Assembly (NCBI GenBank): GCA_902792985.1
Contig: CADBBT010000041.1
Coordinates: 1 to 38,677 of the forward strand
Source: Oscillospiraceae bacterium
Lineage (GTDB): Bacteria > Bacillota > Clostridia > Oscillospirales > Acutalibacteraceae
Direction of reading: 5' to 3'
DNA: 38,677 nt
Translations under genes and position numbers: made by a program
Shown: piece by piece, positions 31,350 through 38,677 of the stretch
Layout: the number at the start of each line of letters is the position of its first letter
Numbering within the stretch: the first letter of the stretch is position 1
The notes under the pieces: generated by a model
What the model was told of the DNA's origin: nothing
Seen by the model: the letters and a program-made list of their open reading frames with translations, nothing else
The model's database searches: none

Positions 31350-31377
31350 TTGCAATCATTAGCGTTTTGTGTATAAT
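31350..31377 (+). promoter_or_regulatory. Promoter of the YczE-like gene
   Basis: TTGCAA (31350-31355), 16 nt, TATAAT (31372-31377). Confidence 0.75.
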
Positions 31378-31405
31378 AAAATCAATTGATAAATGGAACT
31401 TTGGG

Positions 31406-32068
31406 ATGAATGCTATGAACAGGAAAAGCGTCATACTTGGCTGGCCGAAAATCGTTTTCGGGCTGCTTGTGTTTTCATTGGGCGTTCACTTGACCATCCG
31501 CGCAAATCTCGGGCTTGCTCCGTGGGACTGTCTGGGCATGGGGATCTCCTATCACACGCCTTTGAATTATGGGCTTGCCATGACGTCAATGAGCGTGATC
31601 ATCCTGCTCATTGACGTGTTGCTGAAGGAAAAAATCGGGTTCGGAACGATCATTGACGCCCTTCTCACCGGCAATTTCGTGCAGATGTTCAACGATATCG
31701 ACCCGTTCCCGGAAACGAAAAACATTTTCATCGGCATCCTGATCATTGTCGGCGGCCTTGCGCTCATGGCGATCGGGCAGTTCTTTTATATGTCGTCTGC
31801 ACAGTGCTGCGGACCGAGAGACGCTCTGCTTGTCGGACTGGGCAAGCGGCTGCGGCGTCTGCCGATCGGAATGGTCCAGATCCTTCTTTGGGGGACAGTG
31901 CTGCTGATCGGCTGGCTGCTGGGAGGTCCGATCGGGATCGGAACGCTTGTCAGCACCTTCGGTTCGGGAATCGTCATGCAGCTCATCTATACGATCATTC
32001 GCTTCGAACCGCGAAATGTTGCCCATAAGAGCGTTGCCGAAACCGTGAAGCTGCTGCGCTCAAGATGA
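31406..32068 (+). CDS. YczE/YyaS/YitT-like integral membrane protein
   Basis: 220 aa with about five hydrophobic segments. Family features: FGLLVFSLGVHLTIRANLGLAPWDCLGMGIS near the N-terminus, GTIIDALLTG, and LGKRLRRLPIGMVQ. YczE-type proteins are found in Firmicutes; their transport or signalling role is not settled. In-frame ATGs occur at 31406 and 31415, and neither has a strong ribosome binding site (GGAAC about 8 nt before the first). Longer open sequence to 31178 runs through the promoter and is not coding. Confidence 0.85.
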   Translation: MNAMNRKSVILGWPKIVFGLLVFSLGVHLTIRANLGLAPWDCLGMGISYHTPLNYGLAMTSMSVIILLIDVLLKEKIGFGTIIDALLTGNFVQMFNDIDPFPETKNIFIGILIIVGGLALMAIGQFFYMSSAQCCGPRDALLVGLGKRLRRLPIGMVQILLWGTVLLIGWLLGGPIGIGTLVSTFGSGIVMQLIYTIIRFEPRNVAHKSVAETVKLLRSR

Positions 32069-32221
32069 TGCCGGCCGTTCGGCAGCGTTTGCGGATCACA
32101 TAAAGTAAAACAATCGTGGCTGTTGCATTTAGTGTATCAAACCTGTTCCACCGTGAAACAAGAGTTGCGTCAAAACAATGACAAATAATGACCCAAAACA
32201 ATGACACAAAACTTTTGGAAT

Positions 32222-32331
32222 AAAAAAAGAATCTCGAAAGTCCTTATAAATAAAGGATTTTCGAGATTTCTGCTGGTGCGAGTGTTCATAACGGACTTCA
32301 CAAAAACAAAAAGCGCCTGTGCAATCAGTAC
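32222..32331 (-). ncRNA. Candidate small RNA with its own promoter and terminator
   Basis: A consensus promoter (TTGACA-17-TAGAAT, 32338-32366) is followed about 110 nt later by a 17-bp terminator hairpin (32229-32245 with 32253-32269) and seven T. Between them there is only a short ATG-started frame (from about 32288) without a ribosome binding site that runs through the terminator, so a non-coding product is more likely. No family recognised. Confidence 0.6.
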
Positions 32332-32337
32332 TTATTC

Positions 32338-32366
32338 ATTCTATTTCACACAATTGGAATTGTCAA
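32338..32366 (-). promoter_or_regulatory. Promoter of the candidate small RNA
   Basis: TTGACA (32361-32366), 17 nt, TAGAAT (32338-32343) on the minus strand. Confidence 0.85.
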
Positions 32367-32481
32367 GAGATTCATATAATAACCCGCACATTCGACAAAA
32401 CTCCTTGCACTTGGTAGAATAAGGCTAAGAAATGCAATCAAAGAGTATGTTCACTATTACAATTCTAAAAGGCCGCACTCC

Positions 32482-32705
32482 ATCATAAGTTATCGAACAC
32501 CTGACGCTTTCGAATCGGAATATTTCAAGCGTCATGCGACTTTTTAAATTTATAAACCGAACAATGATGGTTCGAATTACAAATAATTTTTATTTCCTGC
32601 ACATATTTTGAGCTGTTTCGTAAACTGTGTTCGATTAGCGATGTTTACGAGAAGCCGCGTAAACACAGGGATTGCAAGAAAAAACCACCCCTCAATCGAA
32701 CACGA
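32482..32705. other. AT-rich region with inverted repeats, no gene
   Basis: TGACGCTT/AAGCGTCA (about 32502-32534), GTGTTCGATT/AATCGAACAC (about 32628-32637 with 32694-32703) enclosing TGTTTACG/CGTAAACA (about 32643-32666). No coding frame of note. It looks like a mobile-element scar or recombination site. Confidence 0.45.
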
Positions 32706-32761
32706 ATGGTTCTATTTTTGAAGAGTGATCAATGGATACAATGCAACCATTTTCCGTGAAA

Positions 32762-32833
32762 CTTTGCGCTATATGGTAAACCTTTGCACGATGAATCCAA
32801 ATCCTTTGCACGACAGCCTTTTCGCATTTGCAC
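32762..32833 (+). repeat. Four direct repeats of [CA]TTTGC[AG]C at 20-22 bp spacing
   Basis: CTTTGCGC (32762), CTTTGCAC (32782), CTTTGCAC (32804), ATTTGCAC (32826). Spacings of 20, 22 and 22 bp put all copies on one face of the helix, just upstream of the clostripain promoter. Confidence 0.75.
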
Positions 32834-32862
32834 TATATAAATTATAAAATAAGGTCAAAAAA

Positions 32863-32891
32863 AAGACATTACTTTGATGTTGTGATATAAT
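32863..32891 (+). promoter_or_regulatory. Promoter of the clostripain gene
   Basis: TATAAT (32886-32891) with TGA before it (extended -10). The -35 is weak: AAGACA at 32863-32868, 17 nt away. Confidence 0.7.
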
Positions 32892-32920
32892 ATTCTCATA
32901 TCCTTTTGGGAGGTTACATG

Positions 32921-34870
32921 ATGAAAAAGCTAATTTCAATTATATTAGCCTGTATTTTGCTCGTTACAGTTTTCAGCGGGTGCAATAAAATCGGAGGCAG
33001 CCAAAAAACAATATTCATCTATATGTGCGGCTCAAATCTGGAAACAAAGCAGGGGCTTGCGGGAAAGAATATCGATGAGATCCTGCAGGCGGACATCGGA
33101 AGAGACATGAACGTCGTGATTGAAACGGGCGGCGCTCAGACCTGGCGTTCTCACGGTATTGATAACAGCGCGATCCAACGCTATGAGGTGAAGGACGGCA
33201 AGCTGAAGCTCCTTGACACCCTTCCGCAGGCGAATATGGGGGAGCCGGAAACGCTGACCGATTTTCTTGCCTGGGGACAGAAGGAATATAAGAGCGAAAA
33301 GAATATGTTGGTCCTTTGGGACCACGGCGGCGGCTCGGCAAAGGGCGTTTGCTTTGATGAAAATTATTCCTTTGATTCCTTATCGCTGACGGAATTGAAG
33401 AGTGCGCTTGACGCAGCCAAGCTGAATGGTAAGTTTGATTTTATCTCCTTTGACGCCTGCCTGATGGCAACCATCGAAGTCGTTTCGGTCATGAAGGATT
33501 ACGCTGACTATATGATTGCTTCCGAAGAGATTATTCCCGGCGGCGGTATGGACTACAAAGCGGTTTGCGAATCCTTTGCTTCTGACGGTGAGAGTGAAGC
33601 TATCGGCAAAAAAATCTGCGACGCGTTTATGGATAAATGCAAAAAAACAGGCAAGGATATCTATTCCACACTGTCGCTCATCAATTTAGCCAACGCCGAG
33701 AGCTTGGTGGAGCACTTTGACAATTGCGCCGCCTATATGAACAGAATGTCGAAAACGAAAAATTATTTTTCCCGCATTATGGCCGCCGCAAAAAGATGTG
33801 AAAAATTCGGCATTGAAAATACCTTTGACGGCAGCGCCAATATGGTCGATTTGGGCGATTTCTTCGGTGAAGCGTGGGATAATCATATCATCGAGGGAGA
33901 AGACGATATTTATTTATCGCTTTTGGATGCAATTGACAAAGCGGTGCCGTATACCGTAAACAGCGGTGAACGCAGTAACAGGGGCGTATCCTTCTACTAT
34001 CCCATTACCTACGACAAAGCGGAGGTGGAGGATTACGTGGCGCTCAGCGTCAGCGAGGAGTACAGTGAATTTCTAAAGAATCATTATTGCGACGTGCCTG
34101 AAGTTCCGATTGAATTTACGGATAAGGGAAGCATCAGCGAAAACGGAGCATTTTCCATTTCGCTTACCAAGGAGAGCTACGCCTACCTTGCCGCCATTGA
34201 TTTTATGCTCTTTACAACCGACAGCGACGGCACGCGTCATATTCTTTGCACCAATAATGATATTGACAAGGATTATGACAATATGAATTTCAAGAGCAAT
34301 TTCAGAGGCGTTACGCTTGCGCTTTGCGGTCACAGGATGTACTGCTCCCCGCTCAGCAACACAACTGACTTTCTCACCTTTGAAACTCCCGTAATTATCA
34401 ATTCCAACGCGGAACAGTTTAAGGATACCGATAAAGCCACACTGCAATATAACTTCTTCTGGGACGAAAACGAATTCAACAACGGTCACTATATGATGGC
34501 GGGAATTCATAAATATCCGGACGAAAACGGTATTCCCGATAATTTTATTTATCAGCTTGAATCGGACGTAACGCTGAAGGTGCTCACTGAAAGAGTTGTT
34601 AAGGACGGTAAAACGGAAGATATTTACAGCGAGGAATTTGAGGTCGGCGAGCTGTATGACGAGGAGAACCCGGCGGTAACCGAAATGCCGCTTGACGGAG
34701 AGGATTACCAATACGTATTCCTTGCGACGGATATTTTCGGCAACGTTTATTATTCGGATACGGCGACGATGAAAATGAAGTATACCTATGACGAGCTTCT
34801 TGAAAATCCCCTGCCGGACAGAACGCCTGCGGCGGAGATCACGAACATCGAGCCGTATATCGACGACTGA
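32921..34870 (+). CDS. Clostripain-family (C11) cysteine peptidase lipoprotein
   Basis: 649 aa. Lipoprotein signal with lipobox FSGC (Cys21). The caspase-fold C11 domain follows: IFIYMCGSNLE (31-41), catalytic His135 in LWDHGGGS and Cys180 in SFDACLMA, with the SEEIIPGGGMDY substrate-pocket region. A beta-rich C-terminal half (from about 375) carries no motif I recognise. Clostripains cleave after Arg or Lys and often self-process; this one would act at the cell surface. Of tandem ATGs at 32918 and 32921, the second is 7 nt from GGGAGG. The gene is somewhat more AT-rich than the 10-30 kb region. Confidence 0.93.
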   Translation: MKKLISIILACILLVTVFSGCNKIGGSQKTIFIYMCGSNLETKQGLAGKNIDEILQADIGRDMNVVIETGGAQTWRSHGIDNSAIQRYEVKDGKLKLLDTLPQANMGEPETLTDFLAWGQKEYKSEKNMLVLWDHGGGSAKGVCFDENYSFDSLSLTELKSALDAAKLNGKFDFISFDACLMATIEVVSVMKDYADYMIASEEIIPGGGMDYKAVCESFASDGESEAIGKKICDAFMDKCKKTGKDIYSTLSLINLANAESLVEHFDNCAAYMNRMSKTKNYFSRIMAAAKRCEKFGIENTFDGSANMVDLGDFFGEAWDNHIIEGEDDIYLSLLDAIDKAVPYTVNSGERSNRGVSFYYPITYDKAEVEDYVALSVSEEYSEFLKNHYCDVPEVPIEFTDKGSISENGAFSISLTKESYAYLAAIDFMLFTTDSDGTRHILCTNNDIDKDYDNMNFKSNFRGVTLALCGHRMYCSPLSNTTDFLTFETPVIINSNAEQFKDTDKATLQYNFFWDENEFNNGHYMMAGIHKYPDENGIPDNFIYQLESDVTLKVLTERVVKDGKTEDIYSEEFEVGELYDEENPAVTEMPLDGEDYQYVFLATDIFGNVYYSDTATMKMKYTYDELLENPLPDRTPAAEITNIEPYIDD

Positions 34871-34890
34871 TCTTTTTGACGCCGGAACAG

Positions 34891-34939
34891 AAAAACGCGC
34901 CCGCCGAAGGAAGCATTCCAACGGCGGACGCTGTTTTTA
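34891..34939. terminator. Bidirectional terminator
   Basis: GCG-CCGCCG-GGAA with TTCC-CGGCGG-CGC around a short loop, A-run left and T-run right, between convergent genes. Confidence 0.85.
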
Positions 34940-35003
34940 AATCGGATTTCCCGGTCTGCGGTACGGATCGGAACCGCGTCGGGATCTCATGCGGCGGGAG
35001 AGA

Positions 35004-38000
35004 TCAGTAAAGCTCAAAAAAGCTGTAATCAATATACTGTTGTTCGCTGTTATTGATCATTCTGCCGTTGTTGATCCCCACCATATATATTTTTTGATCT
35101 GTGCTGACAGAGGAGTCCTGGGGGCGGATATAGTTGCCCCACAGAAGGACGATCCCGAAATTGGCAGATCTCTCCATGCACGTAACAAGGCTGTCTACGC
35201 TCGGGATGCCGGCGCTCCTGAGTTCGTCCTGCAGCGACCTGCCGTTCATCCTGGAGAGGAACGCGTTTACCTCTTCGCTCGTCCAGTTTCTGTAATATCC
35301 GGGGGTAGAGCTCCTGTCGCGCAGCGCGTACGGCCAATCTACCTTCTCCATAAAGCTATGCTCCTTACTGTTCCAGACGCGGACTCTCTTGCCGAGCACA
35401 TAGCTGAAGGGATAATACGACGGATCCTCCCCTACGCGCACATGGACGCCTTTGTCCGCCTCGTCGCAGTGCATATAGAGCTTTCGGGAATCATACACAT
35501 ACGTGCCCTGATTCAGATCGCCGTTCGCGCCGCCGTCAAGGGAGATCGTGTTTTCGCCTTTCGAATCGAAATAGAGACCGGTAACCGCTTTTTCGGCGTT
35601 TTGGTCCTTATAATAATACAGGAAAAGCGATTTGGTTTTGTTTGTCCCGTTCGTATTCAGATCGCCGTGTTTCCCCGTAAAGTCGCTGTAGCCCATGCAT
35701 GGAACGATCGCGGCGCCGTTATAGCTGTCGCCTTTGTATTCGTCCGTCAGAAGGAAGCCGGTAATGGCATTGTCGGCGTCCGTGGTCGTTTTATACCCGA
35801 GGAAGATCTTCATGCCGCCGTTTCCTTCATTCAGATTCTGGTTCACCATCGTGTAACCCTTGCCGGTGATCTCTCTCTGAATTTTGGAGGTGTTGTTGTT
35901 CGAGCCGATCAGCATCACATCGCTGATAAACGTTCCCTCGGCCTTCACAAATTCTTCGCCCGGAACAACCTTGATCTCGCTGGCCTGATGTCCGATATCC
36001 TCGAGTGATTGCAGCGTCTCCATCGCGTTGCTATAGTCCTGTATGATCGTTTTGGCGTTCGGGTTTTCCGGATCTACGCCTGCATCGTAACGAATGGCAA
36101 GCGTAGCGTACGCCTTGATAAGCGTCGTTTCCGCGTATACTCTCTGCGCAAGTCTGAAAGCAAAGGCCTGAGAGTCGAAATTATACTTATAGCTGCACGC
36201 TTCATTATAAAGGCAGATCGGATTGCTGTCGTTCGCCCTTTCAAGCATTCCGGTAACGGATTCGTATTTGGTCTTTAATGTGTTGCAATCATCAAGAAAG
36301 CTGGAATAAACCAGGTTATCAGGTTTTGCATTGCTGAGAATATATTCGATAAGAACATGATTATATGCACTCGCTTCCTCATCCGTCATATTCTCCCAAT
36401 CGATATTTGCGTATTTTTCGTCCGTCTTCGCTAAATCCTTTCTGGCACGGTCATAGACATAGCTGACATCTCTGATTTTTTTGTTCAACAGCTCCATGTC
36501 GCTGTTATAAGTACTGAGCTTGTTCTGGATATCTCTTTCAACCAGACCTTTGATATCTTCTCTCAGTGTTTCGATCTGCTGCGAGATCTGGTCAAGCTTT
36601 GCGTTGATCCCTGCAAGTTCTCTCAGCAGCCTTGCTTGATCGCTTTCGAGAACGCCGGCAGCTTCGAGTATGGATTTGCCGATGGAGTAAACCTGTCCGG
36701 CAACGCCGCCCCAGTATTTAATGCATCCGAACGTGGTATTCTTGCCCCGCGTGTATTTCTGTATCTCAAGCAGGGTATCCGCATTCAAGGTGACCGCTTT
36801 CCCAAGCGTTTCGCCGGAATAGTCGCGGGTACAGGAAGCCTCCTTCGAGGTCTTATCGCCCCAGGCGTTTATGAGCGCGCCTGCGGCAAGCGTAACGGTG
36901 CCGTTCATTTTGAAGGTTTCCGTTGTCTGCCCGTTTGCGGGGACGGAGAGGATCAGGGTGGCAAGCGTATCGCTGTCAACCGTAACGGATTCCGCCTTGG
37001 CGTCTTTAAAATCATCGGCAAAGCTGACGGCGTCGGCCTTGAGATCCTTATCAAAAGTACCGTTGTCGGCATAGATTTTCAGCGTGATTTTAAGATCGTC
37101 GCCGTCCGCATCAACATAATCAAATACGGGATAGAAGCTTGCTTGCGTAACCGCCACGGTGGTTTCATAATCGCCGAGCTTCATTGCTTTTCCGCCCACA
37201 GTATCGGCAAAATCATTCACGCTGTTAACGCCGTCTGCTGAAACTGTGAGTTTAACGGTACTGTCGTCTGCCTTTTCCGCAGCCTCAACGGTAGCGCCGT
37301 CAATTTTAATATTATCCTTTGTTAAGGCGTTAATGTCAACAACGCCGTAAACCTTAAGGTCAGCATTGATTTTGCCGTTTTCAAATTTCAGCGTTGAAAC
37401 GTCAATATTGACGGTGGCAAGCTGAATATCAACCTTAGAAGTTACGTCGGCGTAGCCATCCTTAATGCCGCTGGGTTTTACATTGACAGAGCCCCACTGA
37501 TATGCGCCCGCTTCATTTCTGACAGGTGAGCCTTTCAGCTGAACGGTAAGGTTTTTCTCAGAAGAGGAAACGCTTTCAATCTTCATATCCGAGAAGGCGT
37601 TATCAAGATAAATATCCTTTTCGCTGATACCGTCCTCAAAGGTGCTGCCGTCAATGGCAAGCGTTACCTTTGCCTGCGTTGCGTCGGAAACAACGTTTTC
37701 AACATCAGGAGTTAAGGTGATTTCAGGAAATTCCACTTCAACACTTGCTGTGTTGTCATCGCCTTCTACGCCCTTAAACAGAACGATATAGCTGCCGGTT
37801 GCGCGTTCATCCGCTTTGTCGTCCGTAAAGGTGATTTCACAGCTTTTCCGACCCGCCGCTTCCACGCGATCTACCTTCGCGGAAAGCGGATAAGCGTCTT
37901 CAATTTTGATTTCTTCCGTCGTTTCTGTTGCTGCGTCGGCGGCGGCTTCTTCTGTTGCGGCCTCCGTGCTTTCCGCCTCTGCGGCTTCGGGATCGACAGT

Positions 38001-38225
38001 CAGGTCGAGATACCTGACCTCAACATTATCCGCGGCAACGCCCGAAAGGTCAACCTTTTTGGAGCTTACCGTCGTGGTATACTGACCGCTTTTGGAGTAT
38101 TTGACTGCGGTAGCGGTAATCGCAGCCGTTTCTTCCTTGTCTGATTTTCCGCAGCCTGCAAATGTACCTACTACCAGTACCACTGCAAGAAGCAGAGAAA
38201 TCACTCGTTTCATTGTTTTTGCCAT
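35004..38225 (-). CDS. Giant surface lipoprotein: Ig-like repeats, helical/coiled-coil domain, twin lectin-like repeats
   Basis: 1073 aa. Lipoprotein signal with lipobox FAGC (Cys25). An Ala/Glu/Thr-rich linker (about 80-105) is followed by three or four beta-sandwich repeats of Ig-like (SbsA-like) character up to about 470. A helical region (about 490-740) includes a coiled coil (LRELAGINAKLDQISQQIE and onward, about 530-590) that resembles the helical part of insecticidal or haemolysin-type toxins. At about 760-920 two tandem beta units each contain a G-Y/D-x-D/N-L-N core with a YK/YY and A-(I/V)-T-G motif, recalling MABP-like membrane-binding repeats. A C-terminal W-rich domain follows, with no sortase signal. 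Attachment is therefore by lipid at the N-terminus. GAGGAAC lies 4-9 nt before the ATG. Function unknown; adhesin or contact effector is inference. Confidence 0.8.
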   Translation of the reverse strand: MAKTMKRVISLLLAVVLVVGTFAGCGKSDKEETAAITATAVKYSKSGQYTTTVSSKKVDLSGVAADNVEVRYLDLTVDPEAAEAESTEAATEEAAADAATETTEEIKIEDAYPLSAKVDRVEAAGRKSCEITFTDDKADERATGSYIVLFKGVEGDDNTASVEVEFPEITLTPDVENVVSDATQAKVTLAIDGSTFEDGISEKDIYLDNAFSDMKIESVSSSEKNLTVQLKGSPVRNEAGAYQWGSVNVKPSGIKDGYADVTSKVDIQLATVNIDVSTLKFENGKINADLKVYGVVDINALTKDNIKIDGATVEAAEKADDSTVKLTVSADGVNSVNDFADTVGGKAMKLGDYETTVAVTQASFYPVFDYVDADGDDLKITLKIYADNGTFDKDLKADAVSFADDFKDAKAESVTVDSDTLATLILSVPANGQTTETFKMNGTVTLAAGALINAWGDKTSKEASCTRDYSGETLGKAVTLNADTLLEIQKYTRGKNTTFGCIKYWGGVAGQVYSIGKSILEAAGVLESDQARLLRELAGINAKLDQISQQIETLREDIKGLVERDIQNKLSTYNSDMELLNKKIRDVSYVYDRARKDLAKTDEKYANIDWENMTDEEASAYNHVLIEYILSNAKPDNLVYSSFLDDCNTLKTKYESVTGMLERANDSNPICLYNEACSYKYNFDSQAFAFRLAQRVYAETTLIKAYATLAIRYDAGVDPENPNAKTIIQDYSNAMETLQSLEDIGHQASEIKVVPGEEFVKAEGTFISDVMLIGSNNNTSKIQREITGKGYTMVNQNLNEGNGGMKIFLGYKTTTDADNAITGFLLTDEYKGDSYNGAAIVPCMGYSDFTGKHGDLNTNGTNKTKSLFLYYYKDQNAEKAVTGLYFDSKGENTISLDGGANGDLNQGTYVYDSRKLYMHCDEADKGVHVRVGEDPSYYPFSYVLGKRVRVWNSKEHSFMEKVDWPYALRDRSSTPGYYRNWTSEEVNAFLSRMNGRSLQDELRSAGIPSVDSLVTCMERSANFGIVLLWGNYIRPQDSSVSTDQKIYMVGINNGRMINNSEQQYIDYSFFELY

Positions 38226-38267
38226 ATGTGTTCCTCGCTTTCTTTATGACAAATATTTTTCGTTAAT

Positions 38268-38297
38268 AATATAACATATCGTACAATAAATGTCCAA
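38268..38297 (-). promoter_or_regulatory. Promoter of the giant lipoprotein gene
   Basis: TTGGAC (38292-38297), 18 nt, TATATT (38268-38273) on the minus strand. Confidence 0.7.
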
Positions 38298-38331
38298 CAA
38301 AATGAAGGAAACAAGTTGTAAACATTTTATG

Positions 38332-38522
38332 TTATATATTCCTATATGTAGCACAAGCGTCTTTATCGATATCATTTGCCCAGATGATTTCATGTCCAGC
38401 TTGGGAAAGACCCAAGTCTAATCCACCGGCACCACTAAAGAGAGATACTGTTCGCCTTGATTCTTGCAGGGCTTTCTTTTTTGTTGCTTTTTTATCTGTG
38501 CGGGACCGGTACCAACTTTCAC
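38332..38522 (-). pseudogene. Truncated cytosine-5 DNA methyltransferase remnant
   Basis: On the minus strand a frame ending at TAA 38332-38334 encodes motif I of C5-methyltransferases (SLFSGAGGLDLGLSQAG, then IIWANDIDKDACATYRNI) and stops about 45 residues later; catalytic PCQ motif IV and everything beyond are absent. The probable start (GTG at 38522, with AGGAGG at 38534-38539) is in a different frame, so there is also a frameshift in the poly-A region near 38480. A promoter remains upstream. This is a relic of a restriction-modification or phage methylase cut off where the lipoprotein gene's promoter begins. Confidence 0.85.
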
Positions 38523-38555
38523 ACTAACATGAACCTCCTGAAAATAAGTCAAATT

Positions 38556-38584
38556 ATTTTAACACATCAGATCGCATTCTTCAA
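38556..38584 (-). promoter_or_regulatory. Residual promoter of the methyltransferase remnant
   Basis: TTGAAG (38579-38584), 17 nt, TAAAAT (38556-38561) on the minus strand. Confidence 0.65.
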
Positions 38585-38623
38585 GTGTGTTTTTATCTGT
38601 TTTTATCTGCGCCTGTACAGTCG

Positions 38624-38677
38624 TCAATGATGGATGTTGCCGCCGTTGATGGTGATATTGCCCTCGGCGTCCACGTA
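38624..38677 (-). CDS. C-terminal end of an unidentified CDS
   Basis: The last 17 codons before a TGA at 38624-38626 read VDAEGNITINGGNIHH, a pattern common in the parallel beta-helix, carbohydrate-binding-domain proteins of Clostridia (D-x-x-G-N-I-T-I-N-G-G). The rest lies outside the window, so identity is tentative. Confidence 0.45.
   Translation of the reverse strand, partial: YVDAEGNITINGGNIHH

Noticed and set aside
31178-31405. N-terminal extension of the YczE-like protein
   Set aside because: The extension crosses the TATAAT promoter and the inverted repeats and shows no membrane-protein-like continuity.
32222-32331. Reading the small RNA as a tracrRNA of a CRISPR system
   Set aside because: No CRISPR array, no cas gene and no anti-repeat partner in the window.

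Overview
The window reads as chromosomal DNA of a spore-forming, Gram-positive gut-type Clostridium relative (class Clostridia, probably Oscillospirales/Ruminococcaceae-like). The basis is a spoVAC-spoVAD-spoVAE operon, a CD1247-type protein beside efp, AGGAGG-type ribosome binding sites, TTGACA/TATAAT promoters, lipoproteins with Cys lipoboxes and many secreted proteins with Pro/Thr linkers. Most genes look about 50-57% GC. The CHAP gene (5637-7649), the 32.1-32.9 kb gap and the right end are clearly more AT-rich.

Layout. 1-3410 (minus): a truncated-by-window alanyl-tRNA editing protein, then a DUF1015 gene coupled to a secreted GDPD-fold protein that has lost its catalytic residues. 3537-5551 (plus): the spoVA operon with an extra 59-aa membrane ORF. 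5637-7649 (minus): a secreted CHAP amidase-like multidomain protein behind a structured leader RNA. 8031-9052 (minus): efp and a CD1247-family gene. 9247-10047 (plus): an MltG/YceG-like lipoprotein. 10210-10739 (minus): two small envelope proteins behind a second copy of the same structured RNA. 11082-13492 (minus): metY-ychF. 13651-15201 (minus) and 15383-16741 (plus): a secreted protein and an HXXXD acyltransferase from divergent promoters. 16853-19721 (minus): phosphotransferase, MATE exporter and PNPOx-like protein. 19871-20380: a Val-Asp-Phe-Gly tRNA operon with a duplicated tRNA-Gly 3' end. 20715-22319 (plus): VanY-type carboxypeptidase. 22379-24090 (minus): Na/Pi symporter-PhoU split by a frameshift. 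24332-26430 (plus): alpha/beta hydrolase and DUF362 protein. 26518-29315 (minus): two glycoside-hydrolase-like genes and a short ORF. 29560-32068 (plus): metallo-beta-lactamase-fold protein and a YczE/YitT-like membrane protein. 32069-32920: an AT-rich gap with a candidate small RNA and a four-copy direct repeat. 32921-34870 (plus): clostripain lipoprotein. 35004-38225 (minus): a 1073-aa lipoprotein. 38332-38677: a truncated cytosine-5 methyltransferase remnant and the end of another CDS.

How it fits together: there is no single pathway. Themes are spore physiology (spoVA), envelope remodelling (CHAP, MltG, VanY) and a large set of exported proteins. The most unusual signal is a pair of about 190-200-nt RNAs at 7694-7883 and 10774-10973. 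They share promoter, start region, fold (outer stem, two hairpins, a pseudoknot strand with an identical 10-mer) and a terminal intrinsic terminator, while nearly every helix differs in sequence but keeps pairing. Each sits directly ahead of an envelope-protein gene with no other visible promoter, which suggests a riboswitch-like leader or sRNA family that I do not recognise.
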